Positions 8,791 to 17,231 are shown, numbered from the stretch's first letter. The stretch: DNA of 40,289 bases from Acidimicrobiaceae bacterium (GCA_024641655.1 JAHECR010000029.1:1-40289); one strand, 5' to 3'. Program-made: numbers and translations. Notes: a model not told the origin generated them from the letters alone.

Positions 8791-8805
8791 GATCGTAGTC
8801 AGCGC
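8791..8805 (-). promoter_or_regulatory. 15-base promoter element shared with guanine deaminase (copy 1)
   Basis: On the minus strand this reads GCGCTGACTACGATC and contains the -10-like TACGAT at 8797-8792. Transcription would begin near 8785, leaving a leader of about 29 bases to ATG 8756. The identical 15-mer occurs at 19649-19663, also upstream of a minus-strand gene. No clear -35 matches TTGACA. The repeated identity suggests either a strong core promoter or a shared operator. Confidence 0.45.
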
Positions 8806-8896
8806 TGCGGGCCGTGGTGCCAGGCACGTGTCAGCCACCACGGGCGTATGGGAGACTCGTGCCGCCGCAGCCGCGCACCGATCAGGTGGAGGTCAC

Positions 8897-10048
8897 ATGT
8901 TCCCCCCGTTCCAGTTCTTCTCCCCCGTCGAGTTCGTCTTCGGACCGGGACGATCCGCCGAGGCCGGCGACCGGCTCCGCGCCAGGGGGCTTGCGCGTGC
9001 CCTGGTCGTCACCGACCCCGGGATCGTGGCCGCAGGGATCGCCGAACGCATCGAACAGGCGCTGGTCGACCGGGGCGTCGCGGTCGCACGGTTCACCGAC
9101 GTGAAGAGCAACCCGACCGTCGACAACGTCGATGCCGGAGCGGAGGCATTGCGCTCCTTCGGCGCCGACGCGGTGATCGGTCTGGGCGGGGGAAGCCCGA
9201 TCGACGCGGCGAAGATCATCGCTGCGGTGTCCGCGAACGGTTGCTCGGCGCACGACCTCATGACCGGTGCCCGCACCATCGAGGTGCCCGGCGTCCCCCA
9301 GATCGCCATCCCGACGACGGCGGGTTCGGGGGCCGAGTCGGCCAAGGTCTCGGTGCTGGTCGATCACGCGACCGGCGAGAAGAAGGGTGTGTTCGGGCCG
9401 GGCACGGCGCCCTGGATCACCATCCTCGACCCCGAGCTGCAGCTCGGTCTCCCCCCGCGTCTGACGGCTGCGACCGGCATGGATGCGCTGTCGCACGCAC
9501 TCGAGGCCTATCTCGGCGTGGCGGCGAACCCGTTCTCCGATGCGATCGCCGAGCAGTCCATGCGGTTGGTGGCGGCATTCATCGAGCGGGCCGTCGCCGA
9601 CGGCGCCGACCTCGAGGCCCGTTCGGCCCTCACCGTCGCCTCGGCCCTCGGCGGGCTCGCCAAGGAGCAGTCGGGCCTGGGCATTCTCCATGCCGTGGCC
9701 ATGCCGGTGGGATACCTCTATGACCTCCACCACGGGTACCTGTGTGCCGCGCTCATGCCGGCGACGCTCGACTACAACCGGTCGGCGGTGCCCGCGAAGA
9801 CGGCCTGGGTGGCTCGCACCTTCGGCGTCGATGAGCCCGACCCCGATGCCGCTGCCACCGCGGCCGGCGCGACCATCGCGGCGCTCAACGACCGGATCGG
9901 CATGGGCATCGGCCTCGCCGACGCCGGCGTGCAGCCCGACGACCACGGTCGCATCGTCGAGGACGCGATGAAGAGCTACCTGCTCAAGAACAACCCTGTC
10001 CCCGGCACTCCCGAGGGCTGCCGAGCAGTGCTGGAGGCGTCGCTGTGA
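8897..10048 (+). CDS. Iron-containing alcohol dehydrogenase
   Basis: The 383-residue protein is a group III (Fe-dependent) alcohol dehydrogenase. It has the nucleotide-binding GLGGGSPIDAAK and four predicted metal ligands at Asp196, His200, His265 and His279. These positions match closely those of lactaldehyde reductase FucO. It would reduce an aldehyde with NAD(P)H or oxidise the alcohol. The family includes sulfoacetaldehyde reductases, so with the divergent decarboxylase a reductive fate for the aldehyde product is plausible, in parallel with the oxidative aldehyde dehydrogenase. GTGGAGG sits just upstream of ATG 8897. The precise substrate is not readable from sequence. Confidence 0.88.
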   Translation: MFPPFQFFSPVEFVFGPGRSAEAGDRLRARGLARALVVTDPGIVAAGIAERIEQALVDRGVAVARFTDVKSNPTVDNVDAGAEALRSFGADAVIGLGGGSPIDAAKIIAAVSANGCSAHDLMTGARTIEVPGVPQIAIPTTAGSGAESAKVSVLVDHATGEKKGVFGPGTAPWITILDPELQLGLPPRLTAATGMDALSHALEAYLGVAANPFSDAIAEQSMRLVAAFIERAVADGADLEARSALTVASALGGLAKEQSGLGILHAVAMPVGYLYDLHHGYLCAALMPATLDYNRSAVPAKTAWVARTFGVDEPDPDAAATAAGATIAALNDRIGMGIGLADAGVQPDDHGRIVEDAMKSYLLKNNPVPGTPEGCRAVLEASL

Positions 10049-10155
10049 CCTCGCCAACCGGGACCGTCAGGTGCGATGCCGGCTCGCGACGCGCAGTTCA
10101 CACCGACGCAACAATCAGGTAACAACCAGCACACCATTGCGGGGGGTTCGACTGC

Positions 10156-10161
10156 TAGGGT
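10156..10161 (+). promoter_or_regulatory. -10 box (TAGGGT) for the nucleoside transport/deaminase operon
   Basis: TAGGGT fits the TAnnnT actinobacterial -10. The expected start of transcription is about 10168. That is immediately before an ATG at 10170 that opens a 13-codon leader frame, and about 34 bases before the deaminase GTG at 10202. The intergenic stretch 10049-10155 upstream holds no gene that I can recognise. Confidence 0.45.
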
Positions 10162-10169
10162 CACCGCGC

Positions 10170-10211
10170 ATGCAGCGCCGGAGTAGCGAGAGGGGCGAGC
10201 CGTGGAGATGA
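10170..10211 (+). CDS. Possible 13-codon leaderless leader peptide
   Basis: An ATG lies 8 bases after the TAGGGT box, the position expected for a leaderless mRNA. It opens MQRRSSERGEPWR and ends with TGA at 10209-10211. That TGA overlaps the ATG at 10208 (ATGA), an alternative in-frame start of the following deaminase gene. This geometry would allow termination-reinitiation coupling. It could also be chance, because short frames are frequent in GC-rich DNA. The peptide has no recognisable motif. Confidence 0.3.
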   Translation: MQRRSSERGEPWR

Positions 10212-11224
10212 GCGCCTTCCTCAAGGCGATACCCAAAGTGAGCCTTCACGTCCACCTGATGGGATCGGTGCAGGCCCGCACCGCGGTCGATCTGTGCACC
10301 AAACACGGCGTCGCATTGCCGGACTTCGACGAGCCCGACGACCTCTATGACTACCCCGACATCTACAAGTTCCTCCACATGTACGACAACACCGCGCTGG
10401 GGGTGATCGACCACGAGGACTTCGCCCGCATCTGCTACGAGACCCTGTCGGAGGCTGCGGCGCACAACGTGCGCTACCGCGAGATGTTCTTCAACCCGAC
10501 GACCCACATGGCGGCGGGCGCCTCCTACGAAACCTGTGTCGACGGGCTGATCGACGGCATCAACGCTGCCCGCACCGACCACGGCATCGAGTGTCGGCTG
10601 ATCGCGGCAGTGAATCGCATGGAGAGCCCTGAGCTCGCCGTCGAGATGGTGGAGACCCTCCTCGACGAGCCACGCGACGAGGTGATCGGCATCGGCATGG
10701 ACTACGCCGAGGCCGACTTCCCCCCCGAGCGGTTCTGGAAGGCGTACGCCATGGCCGAAGACGCCGGGCTGCATCTCACCGCACACCAGTCCGAGGACGC
10801 GCCGCCACGCAACATCGAGACCTGCCTCGACCTGCTCGGGTGTGAGCGCGTCGACCACGGGTACCACGTCATCGAGAGCGTGCCCATCATGACCCGCTGT
10901 CGAGACGAGGGCGTGGTGTTCACGTGCACGCCGGTGTCCACGGCGTGGGTCTACTTCGGCGACGACTTCGCGAGCCACCCGATCCGCACGATGAAGGACT
11001 TCGGGCTGAAGATCATGCTCGACTGCGACGATCCGCCCATGTTCCAGACCGACCCCACACGTGACTACGTCATCGCCGCCGAACACATGGGCTTCACCGT
11101 CGAGGACTTCCGCCAGTGCATGCTCAACGGCATCGACGGCACCTGGCTCGACGAGCCCACCAAGCGTCAGATGCGACGGATGTGGACCGGCGAATTCGAC
11201 GCCCTCGCCGCACAGATCGACTGA
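10202..11224 (+). CDS. Adenosine deaminase-family protein with divergent active site
   Basis: The 340-residue protein aligns along its whole length with the adenosine/AMP deaminase fold and is collinear with the canonical deaminase at 17232. Zinc and catalytic residues are present: His16 and His18 (HVHLMGS), His195 with Glu198 (AHQSED replacing HAGED), His219 (RVDHGYH), and Asp276-Asp277 (LDCDDPP). It departs from the family at the substrate-contacting residue after the first motif. The usual Asp/Glu of HxHLDG or HxHLEG is Met20, and the Gly before the catalytic Glu is Ser197. It is therefore probably a zinc hydrolase/deaminase of a modified purine rather than plain adenosine. GTG 10202 has GAGAGGGG about 8 bases upstream; ATG 10208 is the alternative. 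It leads the transporter operon. Confidence 0.8.
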   Translation: MEMSAFLKAIPKVSLHVHLMGSVQARTAVDLCTKHGVALPDFDEPDDLYDYPDIYKFLHMYDNTALGVIDHEDFARICYETLSEAAAHNVRYREMFFNPTTHMAAGASYETCVDGLIDGINAARTDHGIECRLIAAVNRMESPELAVEMVETLLDEPRDEVIGIGMDYAEADFPPERFWKAYAMAEDAGLHLTAHQSEDAPPRNIETCLDLLGCERVDHGYHVIESVPIMTRCRDEGVVFTCTPVSTAWVYFGDDFASHPIRTMKDFGLKIMLDCDDPPMFQTDPTRDYVIAAEHMGFTVEDFRQCMLNGIDGTWLDEPTKRQMRRMWTGEFDALAAQID

Positions 11225-11251
11225 CGACGCGCAACGACCGACCACCCCTCG

Positions 11252-11272
11252 CCGAGGCCCGGGGCGCCTCGG
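11252..11272 (+). other. Intercistronic hairpin before the lipoprotein gene
   Basis: A perfect 7-bp inverted repeat (CCGAGGC, 7-base loop, GCCTCGG) lies in the 110-base gap between the deaminase and the substrate-binding lipoprotein. It has no T run, so it is a weak terminator at best. An mRNA-processing or stability element that lets the lipoprotein be made in excess is a common arrangement in ABC-importer operons. The rest of the gap shows only an AGGAAGGG ribosome binding site. Confidence 0.35.
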
Positions 11273-11334
11273 ACGATTCCCAGATCCCTCACCACCAGAC
11301 CAACACGAGCAAACCAGGAAGGGTTGACCACCTC

Positions 11335-12498
11335 ATGAGCACCAACGAGCTCCCACCGCTGCAACTGCCGCCGAGCGCCGGGGTCTCCCGACGCACCGTC
11401 CTGAAGGCGAGCGGCTTCGGCCTTGCCGCCCTCTTCGGCGGCGCCTCGCTGCTGGCAGCCTGCGGCGACGACGACGATGCCTCCGGCGACGGAGGTTCCG
11501 GCGACGGCGGCAAGGACACCATCAAGGCGCACTGGGTGTACATCGGACCGGAGAACGACAACGGCTGGACCCAGGAGCACCATCGCGGGATGCTCGCGGC
11601 CCAGGCGGCGCTGGGTTCGAAGCTCGAGGCGAGCTTCACGCCCAACATCGGATTCGACGCCAGCACCACCCAGCTCTTCGAGAACCTGGCGGCCGACGGC
11701 AACGACATCATCTTCGCCAACACCGAGTACGCGGACCTGCTGAGCCAGGTCGCCGAAGCGCACCCGGAGACGAAGTTCGTCGAGTGCAACGGGCACGTGT
11801 ACACCGAGAACGAGTTCGGCTTCTACCTCGCCCACGAGAGCACGGCGTACCTGATGGGCATGGCCGCGGCGCTGCTCACACCGAACGGCAAGATCGGCTA
11901 CATCGGGGCCTTCCCGAGCGCGACGGCGTACAACGACGTCAACGGCCTGCTGCTCGGCGCCCGGTCGGTCAACCCCGACGCAACGGTCCAGACGGTCCTG
12001 GTCAACACGTTCTTCGACCCGCAGGCCGCAGCCGGCGCCGCCGACGCGCTGCTCAACGACGGCGTCGAGTTCCTGTTCGGCGTCATGGACGAGCCGACCT
12101 ACCTCCAGAAGGCCGAAGACGCCGGTGTGTGGACCGGCTACTGGAACCTCGACGGGCGCACCTCGGCTCCGACCAAGTACGTCAACAACTACGACCTGAG
12201 CCAGTTCGGCACCTTCTACACCTCCCAGTGCCAGGCGGTGCTCGACGGCACCTGGGCCGCCCCGAGCGAGGCCGTCCTGCTCGACACGCCGCTCGCTGCC
12301 TGGGGAGCCGAGGTTCCCGCCGACGTGCAGACCCAGGTGGAGGCCGCTGCGGCCAAGCTCAAGAGCGGCGAGCTCCAGGTCTACGCGGGGCCGTTGGTGG
12401 ACAACAAGGGCACCGAGCGGTTGGCCGCAGGGCAGACCCTCGACAGCCAGGGTGCCTATGCCATCGACTACGCGGTCGAGGGCGTGACCGGGGTCTGA
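11335..12498 (+). CDS. BMP/PnrA-family nucleoside-binding lipoprotein, Tat-exported
   Basis: The 387-residue protein begins with a twin-arginine signal (SRRTVLKASGFG, Arg19-Arg20). This is followed by a hydrophobic stretch and lipobox LLAAC with lipidated Cys43, then an acidic, Gly/Asp-rich linker. The mature part matches the basic membrane protein family: WVYIGPENDNGWTQEHHRG, IIFANTEYADLL, GKIGYIGAFPSA and a late YAGPLVDNKG. Family members bind purine nucleosides outside the membrane and deliver them to the two permeases encoded downstream. An AGGAAGGG lies about 11 bases before ATG 11335. The three transport components follow in order, so this is the receptor of that importer. Confidence 0.9.
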   Translation: MSTNELPPLQLPPSAGVSRRTVLKASGFGLAALFGGASLLAACGDDDDASGDGGSGDGGKDTIKAHWVYIGPENDNGWTQEHHRGMLAAQAALGSKLEASFTPNIGFDASTTQLFENLAADGNDIIFANTEYADLLSQVAEAHPETKFVECNGHVYTENEFGFYLAHESTAYLMGMAAALLTPNGKIGYIGAFPSATAYNDVNGLLLGARSVNPDATVQTVLVNTFFDPQAAAGAADALLNDGVEFLFGVMDEPTYLQKAEDAGVWTGYWNLDGRTSAPTKYVNNYDLSQFGTFYTSQCQAVLDGTWAAPSEAVLLDTPLAAWGAEVPADVQTQVEAAAAKLKSGELQVYAGPLVDNKGTERLAAGQTLDSQGAYAIDYAVEGVTGV

Positions 12499-12535
12499 CC
12501 CAAATGGTTGCCCGCCCGGCACAGACGAGCCTGCG

Positions 12536-14065
12536 GTGAACGAGTCGACGACGCCGGCGGTTCGAGCGACGGGGATCTCCAAGTTCTTCGGAGGCATCCC
12601 CGCGCTCGACGCCGTCGACTTCGAGCTCGCCTGGGGCGAGGTTCACGCCCTTCTGGGCGAGAACGGTGCGGGCAAGACCACCCTGTCGAACATCCTGGCC
12701 GGCATCTATCGCGCCGATGCCGGCCAGTTGCTCGTCGAGGGCACCGAGCGGGACTTCCGCAATCCTGCGCAGGCGATCGAGGCCGGGATCGGGATGGTGC
12801 ACCAGCACTTCAAGCTGGTCGAGCCGATGACCGTCGCCGAGAACATCCACCTCGGGTGGCCCGAGACGCCCAGGATCATCTCCCACCGAACCCTCGTGGA
12901 GCGCACCCGCGCCTTCATGGACCGCATCGGGTTGCACGTGGACCCGACCGCGAAGATCTGGCAGCTCTCGGTGGGCGAGCAGCAGCGCGTCGAGATCCTC
13001 AGGGTGTTGGCACGAGGCGCGCGGGTGCTGATCCTGGACGAGCCCACGGCCGTGCTGACCGCGCACGAGGCGCGTGAGCTCTTTGCCGTCATGCGGCAGT
13101 TGGTCGCCCAGGGCCTGTCGGTCATCTTCATCAGTCACAAGCTCAACGAAGTGCTCGAGGTCTCCGATCGGGTCACGGTGCTGCGTGGCGGCCGCCACGT
13201 CATCACCCGACCCACGGCGGGGGCGACGGCGCGCGAGCTCGCCCAGCTCATGACCGGCGAGGAGCGGGAGCTCACCGTCGAGCACCGCGACGTGCTCGGC
13301 GAGGTAGTGCTCGAGCTCCGGGGCGTGTCGGCGCGCAACCATCGGGGCCTGCCGGCGCTGCACCACATCGATCTCGCCGTCCGTTCCGGCGAGATCATGG
13401 GCATTGCCGGCGTGTCGGGCAACGGCCAGTCCGAGCTCGCTGAAGTCATCTCAGCGCTGCGCGCGGTGGACGAGGGGCGGATCTTCATCGACGACCGCGA
13501 CGTCACCAATGCTGCCGTGCGCGCCGTGGCGGACCTCGGCGTGGGACACATCCCCGAGGACCGAATCGGCGTCGGCATGGTCGCATCGGCGCCTGTCAAG
13601 GACAACGCGGTACTGCGCCACTACCGCAGCGCGGAGCTCTCCCAGGGGATCACGCTGCACCGTGGCGGCGTGGTCGCGTTCGCCCAACACCTGGTCGACG
13701 CCGCACGCGTCCAGACCCGCTCCGTGCACGCCACTGCCGGACAGATGTCGGGTGGGAACCAGCAGCGGCTCGTCGCCCGGCGCGAGGCGATGATCGCCGA
13801 ACGAGTCCTGATCGCCGCGCACCCCACGAGGGGACTCGACGTGATGGCATCGCAGGAAGTACAAGCGGCGATCGTCGACCGCCGCGACGCCGGGTGCGCG
13901 GTAGTCCTCATCTCCGACGATCTCGACGAGGTGCTGCTTCTCGCCGACCGGGTTGCCGTCATGTACGAAGGCAGGATCATGGGGGTCTTCGATCGCGCCG
14001 CCGCCGATCGGGAACACCTCGGCTTGTTGATGGGCGGCCACGAGCAACCGGTGGAGCCGGCATGA
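12536..14065 (+). CDS. Nucleoside-type ABC transporter ATPase with two nucleotide-binding domains
   Basis: The 509-residue protein contains two fused ATPase domains, as in NupO/BmpB and RbsA. Domain 1 has Walker A GENGAGKTT (residues 41-49), signature LSVGEQQRVEIL and Walker B VLILDEPTAVL. Domain 2 has a degenerate Walker A, GVSGNGQS (292-299), with Gln in place of Lys. It also has signature MSGGNQQRLVARR and AHPTRGLD. That asymmetry is normal for this family. It energises import of the ligand bound by the upstream lipoprotein. The GTG start at 12536 lies 37 bases after the lipoprotein gene; the stop overlaps the next start (ATGA). Confidence 0.92.
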   Translation: MNESTTPAVRATGISKFFGGIPALDAVDFELAWGEVHALLGENGAGKTTLSNILAGIYRADAGQLLVEGTERDFRNPAQAIEAGIGMVHQHFKLVEPMTVAENIHLGWPETPRIISHRTLVERTRAFMDRIGLHVDPTAKIWQLSVGEQQRVEILRVLARGARVLILDEPTAVLTAHEARELFAVMRQLVAQGLSVIFISHKLNEVLEVSDRVTVLRGGRHVITRPTAGATARELAQLMTGEERELTVEHRDVLGEVVLELRGVSARNHRGLPALHHIDLAVRSGEIMGIAGVSGNGQSELAEVISALRAVDEGRIFIDDRDVTNAAVRAVADLGVGHIPEDRIGVGMVASAPVKDNAVLRHYRSAELSQGITLHRGGVVAFAQHLVDAARVQTRSVHATAGQMSGGNQQRLVARREAMIAERVLIAAHPTRGLDVMASQEVQAAIVDRRDAGCAVVLISDDLDEVLLLADRVAVMYEGRIMGVFDRAAADREHLGLLMGGHEQPVEPA

Positions 14066-15153
14066 ACCTGAGCTACCGGCTCGAGCGCCGCCTCGACACC
14101 GACCCACGCCGCGCCACGCTGGCGCGCATCGGCGGCGCCCTCGCGGCAATGGTCGTCGCCGCCATCGTGCTCGCGGCCACCGGCCGCAACCCGCTGTCCA
14201 TCCTCGCCGACGCGCTCGACGCGATCTTCGGCAGCCAACGCGGCATCGAAGGTGTCGCCCTCCGTGCCATCCCGATCCTGATGTGCGCCACTGGTGTCGC
14301 TTTGTCGTTGAGGATGCGCATCTGGAACATCGGATCCGACGGCCAGTTCCTGGTGGGCGCACTCGCTGCGGTCGGCGTCGGCATCCACTGGGACGGCCCC
14401 GGATGGCTGGTGCTCATCGTCATGGGGATCGTGGCTACCGCCGCCGGCGCGGTGTGGATGGCCATCCCGGCGCTGGCGCGGGCCTACTGGAACGTCAACG
14501 AGATCATCACCACGCTGCTGCTGAACTTCGTGGCGGTCCAGTTGGTGGCCTGGGCCGCGTTGAGCTTCTGGCGCGACGAGAAGGCCCAGGTAGTTCAGTC
14601 GACGCCTCCGGTAGGGACCACCCTGGCGAAGATCCCCGGGCTCGATTCCCTGTCGATCGCCGTCGTCGTGCCCTTCGTGCTCGCCGGCGCACTGTGGTGG
14701 TTGTTCCGGTCGACGACCCTGGGCTTCGAGATCGACACCATCGGCGGCAACCGCCGCGCCGCGACCTTCGCCGGCATGAACGTGCGTCAACGCATGGTGA
14801 TCGTGATGCTGGTCACCGGTGCCATCGCCGGACTCGGGGGGATGTTGCAGCTCAGCGCTCCTGGCGCCCAGCGGCTCAACACCGGCTTCTCCGCGCAATA
14901 CGGCCTTTCGGGCTTCATCGTGGCCACCCTCGCTGGCGGCTCCTTCATCGGCCTCGTGTTCGGCGGCTTCTTCATCGCGGCGATGTTCTATGCCGGCCTG
15001 GTGCTGCAGACCAAGGGGTTGTCGGTCTACATCATCTTCGCGTTGTACGGCATCATCCTGCTCGGTATCGCACTCGGTGAGGTCGCCTCGCGGTATCGGG
15101 TCGTCCGTGCGAGCGGAACCGGCCAGCTCACAGACGTGGGAGCGGTCACGTGA
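14062..15153 (+). CDS. Nucleoside-type ABC transporter permease 1 (BPD_transp_2 family)
   Basis: The 363-residue membrane protein starts with a cytoplasmic Arg-rich segment and has about eight to ten hydrophobic helices. Family landmarks include ALSLRMRIWNIGSDGQFLVGALAA, NVNEIITTLLLNFVAVQLVAW and AATFAGMNVRQRM. This is the NupP/YufP-type half of a BMP-dependent importer. ATG 14062 overlaps the ATPase stop and its own stop overlaps the next GTG, so ATPase and both permeases are translationally coupled. Confidence 0.9.
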   Translation: MNLSYRLERRLDTDPRRATLARIGGALAAMVVAAIVLAATGRNPLSILADALDAIFGSQRGIEGVALRAIPILMCATGVALSLRMRIWNIGSDGQFLVGALAAVGVGIHWDGPGWLVLIVMGIVATAAGAVWMAIPALARAYWNVNEIITTLLLNFVAVQLVAWAALSFWRDEKAQVVQSTPPVGTTLAKIPGLDSLSIAVVVPFVLAGALWWLFRSTTLGFEIDTIGGNRRAATFAGMNVRQRMVIVMLVTGAIAGLGGMLQLSAPGAQRLNTGFSAQYGLSGFIVATLAGGSFIGLVFGGFFIAAMFYAGLVLQTKGLSVYIIFALYGIILLGIALGEVASRYRVVRASGTGQLTDVGAVT

Positions 15154-16136
15154 TCTTCGCCATCATCGACAACGCGTTCTTGAGCCTGGCCAGCACCGCG
15201 ATCCCCGCGAGTGCCGTGGTGCTGCTCGCCGCGACCGGAGCGATGCTCGGCGAGCGGGTCGGGGTGCTGAACTTGGGCCAGGAAGGCCTGATCGGCCTGG
15301 GAGCGGTCTACGCGGTCGTCGCGGTGCAGGCCTGGGGCGTCGACAGCCCCTGGGTCGCGCTGCTGATCGGCATGCTGGCCGCCGCGCTTGCGGGAACGAT
15401 CTTCGCCGTCGCCGTCGTGGTGTTCCGAGCCAACCAGGTGCTGTCGGGCCTCGCATTGGCGCTGGGCGGGATCGGGCTGTCCAACCAGTTGGGTACCGGC
15501 CGCAACGGGACACCCATCAGCAAGCTGTTCACCGAGGTGAACCCCGGCGGGGCCTTCGACAACAACGAGTTCCTCCAGGCATTCTTCCTCCACGACCCGG
15601 TCGTCTATCTCGCGTACCTGGTGGTGCCGGCGATCCTGTGGTTCGTCCTGTTCCGGACCCGTCACGGCATGAACATGCGGGCGGTCGGGGAGAATCCTGC
15701 GGCGGCCGATGCGGTGGGGGTCAACGTCACCGCAGCGCGCCTCGGCTACACGATCCTCGGCGCCGCGATCTCCGGTGCCGGCGGCGCCTACATGGTGCTG
15801 ACGTTCACCCCGACCTGGTCGCCCGACATTGCTCGCGGGCGGGGCTGGATCGCTCTCGCCGTCGTGATCTTCGCGGCGTGGCGACCGTTCCGGGTCGTCG
15901 CCGGCGCCCTGCTCTACGGCGCCATGACCTCCCTCGGTGCCACCGCGCAGGCGCGGGGCTGGGACCTGCCGTTCATGAGTGCGATCGACCTTTCGTTCCT
16001 GTTGTCCATGCTTCCCTACCTGGTCACGCTGGTTGCCATCCTGATTCCCGCCGGAGCCGCGACCCTCGGTCGGCGAGTTCGCTCCACCGAGGCGCCCGCG
16101 GCCTTGGCCATTCCGTACTCGCGCGAAGAGCGATGA
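15150..16136 (+). CDS. Nucleoside-type ABC transporter permease 2 (BPD_transp_2 family)
   Basis: The 328-residue protein has about eight hydrophobic helices and the family segments MLGERVGVLNLGQEGLIGLGA, VFRANQVLSGLALALGGIGL and GMNMRAVGENPAAADAVGV. It pairs with permease 1 to form the membrane channel of the BMP-type nucleoside importer (NupQ/YufQ counterpart). GTG 15150 overlaps the permease 1 stop. Its own TGA overlaps the ATG of the Rieske oxygenase, so the oxygenase is translated as part of the transport operon. Confidence 0.9.
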   Translation: MIFAIIDNAFLSLASTAIPASAVVLLAATGAMLGERVGVLNLGQEGLIGLGAVYAVVAVQAWGVDSPWVALLIGMLAAALAGTIFAVAVVVFRANQVLSGLALALGGIGLSNQLGTGRNGTPISKLFTEVNPGGAFDNNEFLQAFFLHDPVVYLAYLVVPAILWFVLFRTRHGMNMRAVGENPAAADAVGVNVTAARLGYTILGAAISGAGGAYMVLTFTPTWSPDIARGRGWIALAVVIFAAWRPFRVVAGALLYGAMTSLGATAQARGWDLPFMSAIDLSFLLSMLPYLVTLVAILIPAGAATLGRRVRSTEAPAALAIPYSREER

Positions 16137-17185
16137 CTGCGGTGCCATCGGGGCACCCGACAGACGACGTGACGCGCGATTCGATGCTGGCCGTGACGAC
16201 CGAGCGCGACGGCATCGTCGATGAATGGTTCCCCGTGATCGACGCCGCCGATGTCGCGCCCGGATCATGGCATCGCTTCGAGTTGCTCGACGAGCGGTAC
16301 GTGCTCGTCTGCGGCAGCGACGGCGAGGTCCTCGTAACGGTTGACACGTGCCCCCACCGTGGCGCCCAGCTCTCACTCGGGTCCTTCGACGGTTCGTGCA
16401 TCGCCTGCCCGTACCACGGCTGGCAGTTCGACACCTCGGGCCGCTGCATCGGCCAGCCGGCGCACCCTGGCATCGAGCCGCCCCGGGTGGCGGACCTGAA
16501 GCCGATCGCCGTACAGGAATGCTACGGGCTGTGGTGGGTGTGTGTCGGTGAGTCTCCCCGCAACCTGCCGGTGTACGACGACTACCACCACCACCCGGGC
16601 CGCACCATCAGCCTCGGCCCCAAGGTGCTCCAAGCCACAGGCCCCCGCATCGTCGAGAACTTCCTCGACATGGCGCACTTCCCGTTCGTGCATGCCGACT
16701 ACCTCGGCCAGGTGCCCCACACCGAGGTGCGCGACTACGACGTTGGGGTCGTCGATGGGGAGCTCCGGTTCACCAACTGCGTCTTCTGGCAGCCGAACCC
16801 CGGCCCGACCGACATCGGCGGCGGTGACGTCTACTACGAGTACGGGGTGTCGCACCCCTACGCGGCGAGGCTCACCAAGAAGCCGACGCTCGCCGAAGGC
16901 GACTCCGCGACCTTCTCGCTGCTGCTCATGACGAGCCCGGTCAGCGAGACCCAGTGCCGGGTGTGGATGCTGACGACGCTGGCGGATCCCGCGGGTGACC
17001 TCGAGAGCTTCAACGCCTACAACGCGGTGATCTTCGACCAGGACATCGTGACCGTCGAGTCCCAGCGACCCAAGCTCCTCCCGCTCGACCCGCGAGCCGA
17101 AGTGCATCAGCGCGCCGATCGCGGCAGCACCGCCTACCGACGTTGGCTGTCCCAACGCGGCTTCCGCTACGGCACCACACCGTGA
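16133..17185 (+). CDS. Rieske non-haem iron oxygenase, catalytic subunit
   Basis: The 350-residue protein has the Rieske [2Fe-2S] ligands Cys73-x-His75 (CPHRG) and Cys92-x2-His95 (CPYHGW). The mononuclear iron motif of the vanillate/phthalate-type (PobA/VanA-like) branch follows, with Asn176, Asp179, His182 and His187 (NFLDMAHFPFVH). The segment FDQDIVTVESQRP near the C-terminus resembles the region that supplies the Asp ligand. Such enzymes hydroxylate, dihydroxylate or dealkylate, using electrons from a separate reductase; no reductase gene is in the window. ATG 16133 overlaps the permease stop (ATGA), tying it to nucleoside or purine uptake. Purine N-dealkylation, as in the NdmA/NdmB caffeine demethylases, is one candidate activity; this is inference. 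Confidence 0.9.
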   Translation: MTAVPSGHPTDDVTRDSMLAVTTERDGIVDEWFPVIDAADVAPGSWHRFELLDERYVLVCGSDGEVLVTVDTCPHRGAQLSLGSFDGSCIACPYHGWQFDTSGRCIGQPAHPGIEPPRVADLKPIAVQECYGLWWVCVGESPRNLPVYDDYHHHPGRTISLGPKVLQATGPRIVENFLDMAHFPFVHADYLGQVPHTEVRDYDVGVVDGELRFTNCVFWQPNPGPTDIGGGDVYYEYGVSHPYAARLTKKPTLAEGDSATFSLLLMTSPVSETQCRVWMLTTLADPAGDLESFNAYNAVIFDQDIVTVESQRPKLLPLDPRAEVHQRADRGSTAYRRWLSQRGFRYGTTP

Positions 17186-17231
17186 GCGCTGCCCGTGTTC
17201 GCCTGCGTCGCCGAGACAAACCGAGGTACCA

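Noticed and set aside
7588..9723. Long plus-strand frame opposite the ThDP decarboxylase and continuing into the alcohol dehydrogenase
   Set aside because: It has no family motifs and a shadow-like composition, and it spans two well-supported genes on other frames.
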